From Eleusine coracana subsp. coracana (taxonomy: Eukaryota > Streptophyta > Magnoliopsida > Poales > Poaceae): a stretch of 64,000 bases of DNA. This document shows positions 20,691 through 32,762 of the stretch, piece after piece. Position 1 is the stretch's first letter, and each line of letters begins with the position of its first letter. A model generated the notes under the pieces. That model had not been told where the DNA came from and ran no database searches. It was given only the letters and a program-made list of their open reading frames with translations. Location: positions 40,306,432 through 40,370,431 of the forward strand of contig CM064417.1 in assembly GCA_032690845.1 (NCBI GenBank), read 5' to 3'. A program made the translations under genes and the position numbers.

Positions 20691-22241
20691 TGTTGGTCGT
20701 ACCTACGCACCCACTTATATACCGCAAGAGGACGGTGTACGATTGTAGCACTTTTTCCCTTGAATTGAGTATTCCAAGGTTTATCGAATTCACTGGAACC
20801 TTAGTGATAATTAAACAAAGTTAACAGTAAAAGATCTAGTCAAACCTACTGTCGATTTTATGTTGCATGAGGGGGAGACTGGCCAGCGCAAAGGTGTGCC
20901 AGACAGTAAATCTGTCGTTGCGCCGATTGGCGCAGGAGTTGAGCCGATCGGCACACTAGTGAATCTAAGCCAAAGTGCGCCAGACAGTAAATCTATCGTT
21001 GCGCCGATCGGCGCAGGAGTTGAGCCGATCGGCACACTAGTGAATCTAAGCCAAAGTGCGCCAGATGCCTTGTAAGCCTATGCTGTTAAGTGAGTAACCA
21101 GATATCTACTAGTGAGATCGTAACCTGAAAGTCTAATTAAATAGCATCATAATGGGTAATTACATAGATCAATGAAAACCTATAATGAATAAGACCACCC
21201 TGCTTTCCGAGCAGCTCCCGATTTATCGCTGCCGAAAGGAAACCCTTAATCGCGCGACTATCTTACCCTACTCAACTATCTAATAGTGCTGCGCAGGCTT
21301 AGTGCTGTCACCGCTAAACCACACTACTAGCATCATCAAGCAACCATAATCAATACAATGTCCGAATACTATCCTAATCACCACGATCAAGATAATATCA
21401 GCTTACTTAGCCTAGAACTAAGCAATTGGAATAAGCACATGCATGATTATAGAATCAAGATAGACAAATCACTAAAACCATCATCAACATATTCAATCAT
21501 CCTTGAGATACATAGAGTAAGATTTATCCCCGTCGAGATGGCCTACCTTGACGGATCAACTCTTAATACCAATAGTTCTTGAAACTCAACTTGAGATCTA
21601 TTCTAACGGGGCAAGCCTCGGTGGCTCTAACTCAAGGATCTATTGTCCCTCTGTCGCCTCCCTCTCCTGCGGCCAGGGTTTACAAATATTTATAGGGGTT
21701 CTACTCGTAAAGGACTCGGTTTCTAGCAAATAAGGCGTTTGTGCCGATCGGCGCAGGATTGCGCCGATCGGCGCAAGCCGTGTCTTCTCTGGTTTCTTCT
21801 CCGAGTCGGTTCCTCTGTCTTCCATAGCTGCCATGTGGCCTTTTCCTTCAAGATAAAGTATTGTACTGCATGTCGAGATCTTGAAGTTCCATAAATCTTC
21901 TAGGCAAATATCTTCAAGTGTCTTGCACAGATAAACTTCCATAAACATGTGGAATGGGCCTCGGTCACTTATGTGGGCCAAAACACCCTTGCGCCGATCG
22001 GCTCGTGTATTGCGCCGATCAGCGCACTAGGCTTTTTCAGTGCTTTTCGTCGGTTCTAGACTCCTGTCCTCTCCAGCATCACTTTAATCACTAATTTTAC
22101 CTGTTTCTGCAATAAAGCTCCAAAACGATGCATATACAAATATATAGACAATATCATAGGTAAATGACCTAAATTAGTATCAATTATGCTCTAATTGGGG
22201 TAATATTCACATATAAAAGGGGCACTTGGAAAGTGCCAACA
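20691..22241 (-). repeat. Element A LTR, left copy (3' LTR in element orientation)
   Basis: 1551 bp. It contains an 81-bp repeat in two copies (starting 20894 and 20975), each with a CGATCGGC palindrome pair, plus pairs near 21744-21770 and 21993-22020. A minus-strand TATA (complement of TATTTATAGGGG, about 21689) fits transcription on -. The element-5' end can fold GGCACTT/AAGTGCC. Confidence 0.92.
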
Positions 22242-23871
22242 GTTCCCCCACACTTAAACTTTTGCTCGTCCCGAGTAAAGTAAAAGAAAGAAAAATTGAA
22301 AAACATACTCTTTCTATCATAAAAGATATCTCAAATCAGCAAATGTTGAGCATTGTTCTATTGTGGTGTATTTCATATTGGTATTCAACAAAATAGTTCA
22401 AATATGGGCATAAAGCTAAAAGTTTCTCCCCAAAGCAACAGATCATGTCCAACTCACAAATTATAACTTTTCCACACATGTAAATTACTTAAAAGATTAT
22501 TATGAACATAGAGAATCTATCTTCCAAATAATCCAAGGCAACAACTCATCTTTCAAATCACTCAACCTATATCCTACAATATAATGATCAAATAATATTA
22601 GTGTAAGGCTTATATGAGTAGCTAGGTGAGGTAATTTAAGGATTGCAAACATAAATCAATAATATATTGTAAAGCTAGGAGATTATTCTTCATTGGAATT
22701 ATAGAAACTTATCAAGATGACCATTAAGAAAGAAAAATTTAAGAAAGGTCTCACACTTTGGATATGTGGACATGTGCATAGCAAAAATTTGAACTTGGAA
22801 GATTGCACATGGTTGGAATGATTCATGGCTATATTAGAATGAATTTCGAGAATAACCATGTCATATACCATCCCCCCACCCTTCAAATTTTGCAAGTCCC
22901 TTAGCAAACAACAGAGCTTTTTTTTTCACTTCTTGTTTCTCCCTTTTTTTTATTTTGCTCTTTGCTGTGCCGATCGGCTCAGGGTGCGCCGATCGGCTCT
23001 CAACCCAAATTCACCAACATTTGTTGGTATTTGATCCGTCTGGCTTCAACATTTATTCAAGAATTAAATATAGCCAGAAATATAGGATGTGGTCAAGGAA
23101 TGATACTCAACAAGATGTTTTGGGTTATGGTAGTGTACTCAGCGGAATTGAATTTTTGCATGAGTAATTCAAGGCTAGAAAAAGATACATAAAGAATTGC
23201 CATCTTAGTAAAGTTCATACCAAAAAGAATTAAATCCTAACCGAACTCAACCATCAATTTAATGTTTATCTACATATCAAAGGTTCATGACTATTGCTCA
23301 AAATATGGCTTTGGTAGGTAAGGATCTTGAAAACAATAAATTCCAAACTTCACAACATGAAAATTTATTTATGAAAAGATTGGTAGTAAGTTATCATCAC
23401 AAACTGAACAACACAAATGAAGCACATGGGTACTCAAAATTGCTCCACATAAGACATATTTGCTGAACAATCATTAAGTATAAGTTTGAAATTTTATTCA
23501 ATGCTCAACATTATTTGGTCTTCATCAACACTTTTCAAAAAAGAATAAATAATTCAATTCTCCTAAAGAGCATAACCGCCACCATTATATTAAGATTGAA
23601 ACTCGAATACATGGTGATGATTTTTGCACACACTTGCATGAAAATAAAACTATTACTAACACACTTGCATGAAAATAAAACTACTACTAACACACTTGCA
23701 TGAAAATAAAACTACTACTAACTACTACTAACACACTTGCATGAAAGTAAGCACACTCGATACATGGTTTCCCGACCCGCTCACACACATATAAGCAAAT
23801 AAAGAAAGAGATTGCAAAAGATAAAAGAAAAAACAAACTGGGAAACCGATACTCGTGCCAACTCCTAGGCA
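22242..23871 (-). other. Element A 3' non-coding region
   Basis: AT-rich and without ORFs of note. A polypurine tract borders the LTR (complement of AGTTCCCCCACACTTAAA). A second C-rich tract, CCATCCCCCCACCCTTC, lies at 22868-22884, and a dyad pair sits at 22968-23000. A 31-bp tandem repeat occupies 23629-23750. Confidence 0.6.
23629..23750. repeat. 31-bp tandem repeat, four copies
   Basis: CACTTGCATGAAAATAAAAC begins at 23631, 23662, 23693 and, after an extra ACTACTA stretch, 23734. It lies in the 3' region of element A beyond the post-pol ORF. Confidence 0.85.
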
Positions 23872-26800
23872 CTCTAGTCATCCGAAAGTGGATGCGGTGG
23901 CTGTTGGTCGTATCTACGCGCCCACTTATATACCGCAAGAGGACGGTGTCCGATTGTAGCATTTTTTCCCTTGAATTGAGTATTCCAAGATTTATCAAAT
24001 CCACTGGGACCTTAGGGATTTATTAAACAAAGTTAACAGTAAAAGATCTAGTCAAGGCTACTGTCAAGGTCAGGTTGCATGAGGGGGAGACTGGCCAGCG
24101 CAAAGGTGCGTCAGACAGTAAATCTGTCGTTGCGCCGATCGGCGCGGGGATTGAGCCGATCGGCACAATAGTGAAACTATGTCAAAGTGTGCGAGATCTA
24201 TTAAATCTGGGGTTATGCCGATCGGCGCAGGAGTCGAGCCGATCGGCACACTGGTGAATCTAAGCCAAAGTTGTTGCACCGATCGGCGCAGGGTTGAGCT
24301 GATCGGCACACCAGTGAGTCTAAGCCAAAGTGTTCCAGATCTTGTAAACCTATGCTGGTAAGTGAGTAGCCAGATATCTAGTTGTGAGATTGTAACATGA
24401 TAGTCTAATTGAATAGCATCATAATGGGTAATTACATAGATCAATGAAAACCTATAATGAGTAAGACCACCCTGCTTTCCGAGCGGCTCCTGATTTATCG
24501 CTGCCGGGAGCCGGGAGGAAACCCTTAATCGCGCGAGTATCTTACCCTACTCAACTATCCAATAGTGTTGCGCAGGCTTAGTGCTATCATCGCTAAACCA
24601 CACTGCTGGCATCATCAAGCAACCATAATCAATACAATGTACGAATACTATCCTAATCACCACGATTAAGATAATATCTACTTACTTAGCCTAGAACTAA
24701 GCAATTGGAATAAGCACATGCATGATTATAGAATCAAGATAGACAAATCACCAAAACCATCATCAACATATTCAATCATCCTTGAGATACATGGAGTAAT
24801 ATTCATCCCTGTCGAGATGGCCTACCTTAACAGACCAACTCTTGACTCCAATGGTTCTTGAAACTCAACTAGAGATCTATTCTAACGGGGCAAGCCCGGG
24901 TGGCTCTAACTCACGGATCTGGTGTCCCTCTGTCGCCTCCTCTTTCTGCAGCGAGGGTTTACAAGTATTTATAGGGGTTCTACTCGTAAAGGACTCGGTT
25001 TCTAGCAAATAAGGCAGTTGCGCCGATCGGCGTAGGATTGCGCCGATCGGCGCAAGCCGTGTCTTCTGTGATTTCTTCCCTGAGTTGGTTCCTTTGTCTT
25101 CCACAGCTGCCATGTGGGTCTTTTCCTTGGAGATAAATTCTTGTACTACATGTTAAGATCTTGGAGTTCCATAAATCTTCTTGAAGTTTCATAATTCTTC
25201 TTAGACAAATATCTTCAAGTGTCTGGCGTAGATAAACTTCCATAAACATGTGGAATGGGCCTCGGTCACTTCTATGGGTCAAAACACCCTTGCGCCGATC
25301 GGCTCATGGGCTGCGCCGATCGGCGCACTGGGCTTCTTCAGTGCTTTTCGTCGGTTCTGGCCTCCTGTCCTCTCCATCATCGCATTAATCACCAATTTTA
25401 CCTGTTTCAGCAATAAAGCTCCAAAACAACGCATATACAAATATATAGGCAATATCACAGGTAAATGGCCTAAATTCGTATCAATTATGCTCTAATAATA
25501 TTCACATATAAAAGGGGCACTTGGGAAGTGCCAACAGTGGCTGATCGAAGCCATAGCACCGCGCCTTGAGTTGCTCGAACTCCTCCACCATCGCATCGTG
25601 GTTGTCCCTCCATTGGGACGTGGCGTCCTCCACACGCTCAATGTAGTGCATGTTGTTGTCGAGGTACCCTTGCACGGGTACGAAAAAGTCTGCACCAGGC
25701 ACAGGAGGCACCACAGGTACACGCCCTTGGTACCTGTAGTCGATACCCGTGCTGAAGTAGGGAGCGCCGATCGGCGCGTCGCCTGCGCCGATCGGCGTAG
25801 AGGGCTGTGAACCGCCCGCTGCGTCGCTCCACCCTGACTTGTACTGCTGAGGCTTCTGGCGTGACCCCCAGGAGTCCCACTCGCTGCCGGCTGCTATAGA
25901 TGTGTCCGGCTGTCGAACCCGTCCACGGCGGTCCTTAAGAACTCGGCCCCCCTCCAGGAGACCTTCCTCAAGCCAATTTCCTCCCTCCAGCTTGCGAGGG
26001 AGGAAAACTCCTAGCTCCGCACACGGGAGCTTGACGTTCGTGCCACCGACATGGAAGTCAGCGCGAACACTTCCCGTGACAATATTGCCACGAGTTATAT
26101 TCTCGTCGATCTCCATCACGCACCCCCACTTGTCATCGCGCCCTCCCGTCTGTCGCCGTCGCAGACGAGGGCTGCTAGGCGTTGAAGATAGGCCCTAAAG
26201 GCCAACTTCTTGCTTGCCTTGGCCCTCTTGTCGAGCCAACCCCGCACCATCACCGACATGGGGTTGCAATGAGACGGACTTACGATGACGTTGTAGAGCC
26301 ACCGCAAGTCCGCATCGATGACGTTGCTGGAGTCGACCTTGTCGCCTATGCGCGCCGCCAACCACCGATGGAAGACTTGAATGGTCGGGTTGCGGATGTT
26401 GCCGCGCTTCATCTCTTTTATGAACGAGAGCTGCCTCCAAAAGGAGTCCAACTCCCCACGTCCCAAGATGCCGGAGACGTCGGCGTTGGCGTCGAAGCCG
26501 AAGGCTTGAGCCGCCGCCTCCATGGTCACCGTGTAGCTGATGTCGCGGACACAGAAGTTGACGGCCTTGTTGCCATCTTCGATGGTGCCAAGCCTCATCA
26601 TAGAGGCAATCTCGGTGACGACGTCGAGGTTGTAGTCCATGGGAAGAAGATGGAAGTCCACCCAACCGAGATTGTTGAGCATCCTCCTTATTTCCTCCTA
26701 CAGGCCGATCGAGGTGAGGAAGGTCTCGTCCAAGTCGAAGTTGGGGACAAACCTTCCCCTCAACGCGAGGTAGTGCTGCTGTTCCTCCGCGCTCTGGACG

Positions 26801-27290
26801 GTGAAGCCCTCCTCCACCGTGCATGCATAAATGCTGGCGGTGGTGGTGATGTGGGAACCCCACGGCTTGCCGCCGTTTGGCTCCTCGTAGCATGCCCCGT
26901 TGGAAGGGACGCCCCGGAGACGGAATGGCGGGCACGGATCTCGTATGTCGCCGCCGCTGAGCTGGTGGATGCATCACCCACCGACATGTCATCATGAGCG
27001 TTGGAACCCCCCCTTACCGAGGTGTCACCGTTCGACTCGCTGCTGCCACCGGAACTGCTTCCCCGGGGCAACCTCTTGCCCAACTTCCAGGAGAAGGAAC
27101 CGCCAAACAATAATTTCAAAATTTGAGAGCGCGCCGATCGGCACAATTCAAATTTTGAATGCTCTGACCATTCTGGTGCTTGATTCCCATCCTTCATGTC
27201 GCTTTTCGGTACATCATGTTGGTTGGTAGGAGAACAACATGAAATCCCGATGTCTTGTTGACTGCACCAATCGGCGCGGGCCCGCGCCAA
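23872..27290 (-). pseudogene. Element A Athila-type post-pol ORF, interrupted by a solo LTR
   Basis: Read right to left. A Ser/Gly-rich N-terminal part (27290-26760) precedes the conserved block EEQQHYLALRGRFVPNFDLD, then GL-stop(TAG)-EEIRRMLNNLGWVDF and EIASMMRLGTIEDGNKAV, QVFHRWLAARIGDKVD, RWLYNVIVSPSHCNPMSVMV (26682-26116). This pattern matches the Athila ORF1-type domain of plant elements, as I judge it from memory. Frameshifts lie near 26830 and 26120. The last part (26119-25537) contains PIGAGDAPIGAP (palindrome-encoded), a Tyr-rich stretch and a coiled region, and is cut at ...YGFDQP by the solo LTR. The frame resumes at 23901 with PHPLSDD and a stop, so the insertion lies only a few codons before the end. 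Function unknown. Confidence 0.75.
23902..25536 (-). mobile_element. Solo LTR of element-A family
   Basis: 1635 bp, TGTTGGTCGTATC...AAGTGCCAACA, flanked by target duplication GTGGC (23897-23901 and 25537-25541). Joining the flanks restores the post-pol ORF of element A. It carries three dyad pairs in the repeat region (24130-24310) against two in A's own LTRs. A minus-strand TATA (complement of TATTTATAGGGG) is at about 24968. It is what remains after recombination between two LTRs of a full insertion. Confidence 0.93.
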
Positions 27291-28255
27291 TCAGCGCGCC
27301 GTCTCTTTTTCAGCTTTTGGTCAATTCCGTGTCTCCTCTGCACTGCACACCTGCATAGCAATCATACCTGTTCCTGAAAATCAATGCCTGCCGCCTTTGT
27401 CACCCATTTGGGAACCGCATGGTACCTGCGCCGATCGGCGCAGAAGGGCGCCGAACGGCGCAAGTCCCTTGCACCTCGTCTTTTGGTCCGGCGCTGATCC
27501 TGATGCCTCGTGTTCATCTCTTTCACCTAATTTTTTCCACTCTTCCCAATGTTTCTATAGTATTGACATAGTAGCGGGGCTCATCTGGTGACCGCGTCGA
27601 TCGGCGCAGGTACCCTTTTGCTCCTGGCCCCTCACTTCTTCGCTAGATGTTGCTCTTCATCCTTTTCTGTGTCATTTAGTAACCAATTTGCACACAGAAA
27701 TTAATTCAAAAAGATTTTTGATTACCTTGAAAATAGCTTCGTCTCTGAAAATTACTGTGCTGGTTGATTTTTAGCACCCCTTCAATTATGGGCGTCGTCA
27801 GCCTTCTGTCCTGACCTAGGCAATAATGCGCCGATCGGCGCAGAAGTGCGTCGATTGGCGCAAGCTCTGTTCCTTCCTGTTTTTGGTCTTTTTTTTATAT
27901 TTCGGCATTGCTAGTCTACAGTATGTATATACATAGTTTTGCACGAATAAACAGACAACGCAAGAGCACACAAGAATTAAGCACACACTTTTCTATTTTT
28001 TTTATTTGGGAGATTGTTTTTATCACAAGCAAGCAAATTAAAAACACCGGGTTGCCCTCCCGGCCAGCACTAATTAACTAAGTGAAATGGGTTGCCCTCC
28101 CACAAGCACTAAACAACTTATAAATCCCCCGATCATTGGGTTGCCTCCCAAGAGCGCTCTAGTTATCTAGAGGTCAAAGAGCTTGACCTCCCTGCAAACA
28201 ATCAATCCTTAGTGTCGCGGTGCGGAATGTGAGGCCGTGACACTACAAGGTTCTC
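27291..28255 (-). other. Element A spacer, site of the pol deletion
   Basis: No RT or integrase motif. Palindrome pairs occur at 27266-27297, 27430-27460, 27597-27606 and 27830-27862. At 28045-28200 the motif GGGTTGCCTCCCAAGAGCGCT and its variants (GGGTTGCCCTCCC) repeat three times; such sequence commonly follows pol in grass Athila-like elements. The RT-integrase segment expected between protease and this spacer is missing. Confidence 0.55.
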
Positions 28256-29377
28256 TTATCTCCATGGTTCATATAGCTTGGACGACCAATCCATACATCC
28301 CCTCCAATTACTTTCGACGCCACATTGCCACGGTGTCTTGTATCTCTTCACTTCATCAATAGCACGGAACTCTTCTCCCTTTGGGTAAAATTTGAAAGAG
28401 TAGGGAGTCCCACTTATATCGAAGCTTATCTCACCACTCCCAACATCAATACTTGCCTTTGCTGTCCTCAAGAAGGGTCTGCCTAAGATCAACGGGGTCC
28501 TCGTCCTCTTATCCATATCAAGCACAATAAAATCAACAGGGACGATGTGATCTCTATTTTAAACAGGCACATCCTCAGCAATTCCATCAGGGAAGCGTAC
28601 CGATTGATCGGCTAACTCCAAACACATACCCGTAGGCTCTAAGTCAGGCAAATTGAGACTTGTGAATATATGACGGGGCATAACACTTACACTTGCTCCA
28701 AGATCACACAAGCACCTCTCAAATATCCTTGTTCCAATCATGTATTTGATGCTTGGTGATCCAGGGTCGGGTTTATTCTCCAGTGCAACATCATTGATTG
28801 CCGCCGTTAGCTCCTTAGTGACCTTCACAACCTCCTCAGAAACTAGAGACTTCTTGTTTTGCATCATGTCCTTAATATACTTGGCATAGGTGGGAACTTG
28901 GATAGCGTTAACAAAAGGGACATTGATGTAAAGCTTCTTCATAATATCGACGAACCTTGGAAATTGCTCGTCGTGTTGCCGCACTCTTTTTGTCTTTGTT
29001 AGTAGTTGAGTACCCAGGAACGTGGCAGGGCCATGCTCTTCTGTCTCCACGCCCATTTTCAGACCAGAGAGGTCAACATCCTCCTCGCGCCGATCGGCGC
29101 TTTCAGGGAGCCGATCGGCGCCGATAGAATCGTCGCGCCGTTCGGCGCCGAGTGTGCGCCGATCGGCGCGGGGCTTCCTTACTCCCGTAGAGTGCTCTGG
29201 ATCTTCTGTTTGCTTTACTGATAGCGTAGCTATTGCCTTCAACTGCTCTGCAGACATCGTATTGCCAGGAATAGCCCCTTTGTTGCCTTGAATGGCTTGC
29301 GATAGCTGTCCCATCTGTTGCTCCATAATCTTGGTATGCTTCAAAATCTGCTCATTGGAGCTCCTAATTTCTTTCAC
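28256..29377 (-). pseudogene. Element A gag C-terminus and protease (broken)
   Basis: One frame with a TAA at 28559-28561. The N-terminal part has a coiled coil (EQILKHTKIMEQQMGQLSQ) and three palindrome-encoded stretches (ADRRTLGAERR, GADRLPESADRRE). The gag-protease linker conserved in Athila elements follows (FPRFVDIMKKLYINVPFVNA), then the aspartic protease: CDLGASVSVMP as active site and, after the stop, DKRTRTPLILGRPFL as the hydrophobic-ILGRPFL block. The frame ends at 28256. The enzyme would process the polyprotein; Asp-Leu-Gly-Ala departs from the usual Asp-Thr/Ser-Gly but is common in this lineage. Confidence 0.82.
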
Positions 29378-30635
29378 CTTGTCATTAATTCCCTCAAGGA
29401 CATGATCAATCTCCTTGAATTTAGCTTGATTGTCCTTGTTGATCTTCTCTTGAGCTTGGAAGAACTCATGACATTAGAGACGAAGTGGGATAGAATTTTG
29501 CATGGACGAACTAGGAGAGAAAGAACCTTTGTTGCTGATATTGGGTCTTCCATCCATTATTCTTCATATATTCTAGCATCTTCATCTCTTCAGGGCAATC
29601 TTTCTGCACATGACTAAATTCTCCACACTCGGTACACGTGGAGCGTGATTCCGCCTGCTTGAGTGTCTCTTCCTTAGGGATATGAAGATTATTGTCCAAC
29701 CTCCTTTGAATAGCATCGAGGCGATCTATAATCAAGTCTTTCTGAGTCTTTTCAATCACACTCTTCGCTACTCCTTTTGAAAGTTGCAAATTCCTTGAGC
29801 TTCTCTCACCATCCCATGATTGATTTTCAACTAGCAACTTGATTAAATTCTTTGCTTTGGTGGGAGTTTTTGACATGAATGATCCTGCAGCTAAGGCGTC
29901 CAAGTGTTGACGTGATAGAAGATTCAATCCTGTGTAGAACTTCTCAACAACTTTTCCAACTGTCAGACCATGATGAGGGCATGCATCCATATATTCATTG
30001 TATCTTTCCCATGCTTCTCCAATGCTCTCGTCAGTATTCTGTGTAAATCAAAGAATCTTATTTTTCAAAGCTTGAGTCTTATCAGGAGGAAAGTATTTGG
30101 CCAAGAATTCAGCTGCTAACATGTTCCACACTGTTTTTACTGGGTTTTCCAATCCATTGTACCATTGCTTGGGGCGTCCAACTAGAGAGAAGGGGAACAG
30201 CTTCACACGTGCTTGATCTCCTGTCAATCCTGCTATCTTAAATGTACTGCAAACCTCAAGGAAGTGTTGCAAGTGATGATTGGGATCTTCCAAACCTGTG
30301 AACGGTTGTTGCGCCACTATTCCACCATATCTCTCCAATTGATACGGAAGTTGATCTTGAGCTACTTGGAAATCTGTCTTGACAATACTAGTCAATTGTG
30401 GCTTGAGACGATTAACCATAGGTACCTCTGCCATCTCCTCTTCTTCTTGCTCTTGAACTGGGTCTTCTATTGTGAATAATACTCGAGGTGTTGCGCGGAC
30501 TGCTTCTTCAGCTAAACCTCCAAGTGACTTGCTTCTCTTCTCCGTTGTTCTCTTCTTGTGAAAGAGTATTTCTGGTTCATCGGTGTAGTTAGAGGGTTTG
30601 TTTGACTTAGGACCGTCCATACCTATTAGTTTCAC
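29378..30635 (-). pseudogene. Element A gag (broken)
   Basis: One frame from a GTG at 30635 (first ATG five codons later, MDGPKSNK) with a single TGA at 30048-30050 and continuation to 29511. It contains the Athila gag core (GLEDPNHHLQHFLEVCSTFK, VKLFPFSLVGRPKQWYN, AEFLAKYFPPDKTQALKNK, CPHHGLTVGKVVEKFYTGL). A single zinc knuckle, CTECGEFSHVQKDC, sits near its end and is intact. After a TAG at 29511 a one-base frame change leads into the gag-protease linker. Gag packages the RNA. Apart from one stop the frame is well kept. Confidence 0.85.
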
Positions 30636-30721
30636 TTAATAGAATATATGTACTAGAGAGACAAGTAAAGAATAATGACTAAACACTAATACATCAAACA
30701 ATGTTTAAAAACCTGCTATGG

Positions 30722-30739
30722 TCCCCGGCAACGGCGCCA
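30722..30739 (-). other. Element A primer-binding site
   Basis: The complement reads TGGCGCCGTTGCCGGGGA, the canonical Athila tRNA-Asp site, 14 bp from the LTR. Confidence 0.85.
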
Positions 30740-30753
30740 GAAAAATGTATGCT

Positions 30754-32302
30754 TGTTGGTCGTACCTATGCACCCACTTATATACCGCAAGAGAACGGTG
30801 TACGATTGTAGCATTTTTTCCCTTGAATTGAGTATTCCAAGGTTTATCGAATCCACTGGGACCTTAGGGATAATTAAACAAAGTTAACAGTAAAAGATCT
30901 AGTCAAAGCTACTATCGATTTTAGGTTGCATGAGGGGGAGACTGGCCAGCGCAAAGGTGCGCCAGACAGTAAATCTGTCGTTGCGCCGATCGGCGCAGGA
31001 GTTGAGCCGATCGGCACACTAGTTAATCTAAGCCAAAGTGCGCCAGACAGTAAATTTGTCGTTGCGCCGATCAGTGTAGGAGTTGAGCCGACCGGCACAC
31101 TAGTGAATCTAAGACAAAGTGCGCCAGATGCCTTGTAAGCCTATGCTGTTAAGTGAGTAACCAGATATCTACTAGTGAGATCGTAACTAGAAAGTCTAAT
31201 TAAATAGCATCATAATGGGTAATTACATAGATCAATGAAAACCTATAATGAATAAGACCACCCTGCTTTCTGAGCGGCTCCCGAATTATCGCTGCCGAGA
31301 GGAAACCCTTAATCGCGTGAGTATCTTACCCTACTCAACTATCCAATAGTGCTGTGCAGGCTTAGTGCTGTCACCGCTAAACCATACTACTAGCATCATC
31401 AAGCAACCATAATCAATACAATGTCCGAATACTATCCTAATCACCATGATCAAGATAATATCAGCTTACTTAGCCTAGAAATAAGCAATTGGAATAAGCA
31501 CATGCATGATTATAGAATCAAGACAGAATCACCAAAACCATCATCAACATATTCAATCATCCTTGAGATATATAGAGTAAGATTCATCCCCGTCGAGATG
31601 GCCTACCTTGACGGATCAACTCTTAACACCAATGGTTTTTGAAACTCAACTAGAGATCTATTCTAACGGGGCAAGGCCCGGTGACTCTAACTCAAGGATC
31701 TGTTGTTCCTCTGTCGCCTCCCTCTCCTGCGGCCAGGGATTACAAGTATTTATAGGGGTTCTACTCGTAAAGGACTCGGTTTCTAGCAAATATGGCGGTT
31801 GCATCGATCGGGGCAGGATTGCGCCGATCGACACAAGCCGTGTCTTCTCTGGTTTCTTCTCCGAGTCGTTTCCTCTGTCTTCCACAGTTGCCATGTGGGC
31901 CTTTTCCTTCGAGATAAAGTCTTGTACTGCATGTCGAGATCTTGAAGTTCTATAAATCTTCTAGGTAAATATCTTCAAGTGTCTTGCGTAGATAAACTTC
32001 CATAAACATGTGGAATGGGCCTCGGTCACTTCTGTGGGCCAAAACACCCTTGCACCGATCGGCTCATGTACTACGCCAATCGGCACACTGGGCTTTTTCA
32101 GTGCTTTTCATCGGTTCTGGACTCTTGTCCTCTCCAGCATCACTTTAATCACTAATTTTACCTGTTTCTGCAATAAAGCTCCAATACAACGCATATACAA
32201 ATATATAGACAATATCATAGATAAATGGCCTAAATTAGTATCAATTATGCTCTAATTAGGATAATATTCACATATAAAAGGGGCACTTGGGAAGTTCCAA
32301 CA
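30754..32302 (-). repeat. Element A LTR, right copy (5' LTR in element orientation)
   Basis: 1549 bp, matching 20691-22241 closely. It has the same 81-bp repeat (two copies) and dyad pairs, though several are altered (CCGATCAGTGTAGG at 31067, CATCGATCGGGGCA at 31802). Confidence 0.92.
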
Positions 32303-32307
32303 CACCT

Positions 32308-32762
32308 GCATTAAGCAGCTTCAAAATCTCCTTTTTAACCACTAGCTTCATTGAATTCTTTAACCTTCACATCCCTTCAACCACTGGTTTAGTATTCTCC
32401 TCCAAGTTAATCTTGTGGGTGCAAAATACGGGGCTGATTCCCTTGATGTCATCCAATGTGTAACCAATGGCTTTCTTATACTTTTTAAGCATAGCGAGAA
32501 GCCTCTTTGTTTCTTCTTTTGTTAGGGCGTTGTTCACAATAACTGGATATGTTCTATTCTTTTCTAGATATTCATAGCGTAGCTCCTTCGGGAGTTCCTT
32601 CTTTTCCACTTCTGGCACTTCATCTGGATCCAGCTCCCCGAGAGGTTCAAAATCAGGATTTTCCTGGTTGAGCCGATCGGCGCAAGCGTCACGCCGATTG
32701 GCGCTGGTAGTATACTCGTCAGTTCCGTGCATGATGTGGTCCAGTGGGTCTCCCATATCCAT
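32308..32762 (-). pseudogene. Element B RT N-terminal part
   Basis: It encodes PLGELDPDEVPEVEKKELP, ALTKEETKRLLAMLKKYKKAIG and DDIKGISPVFCTHKI, the conserved lead-in to Athila RT, then VVKKEILKLLNAGV in another frame up to the CACCT target duplication. The remainder of RT is at 20690 and lower. DACADRLNQ-type residues at about 32690 are palindrome-encoded. Confidence 0.82.

Larger units (their letters stand above)
20691..32302 (-). mobile_element. Element A: Athila-type Ty3/gypsy lacking RT and integrase
   Basis: LTRs at 20691-22241 and 30754-32302 end in TG...CA and are flanked by a perfect target duplication CACCT (20686-20690 and 32303-32307). Across that site the RT frame of element B is continuous, which confirms the insertion. 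Primer site complement TGGCGCCGTTGCCGGGGA (30722-30739), polypurine tract at 22242-22256. Order on -: gag, protease, spacer, Athila-type post-pol ORF, 3' region. No RT, RNase H or integrase sequence is found, so A is a deletion derivative that would need enzymes from a relative. A solo LTR of the same family sits inside (23902-25536). Without it, A is about 10 kb. Confidence 0.93.

Noticed and set aside
26182..26997. 271-codon plus-strand ORF opposite the Athila-type ORF of A
   Set aside because: Shadow frame of GC-rich coding sequence on the other strand; the minus strand carries the recognisable domain.
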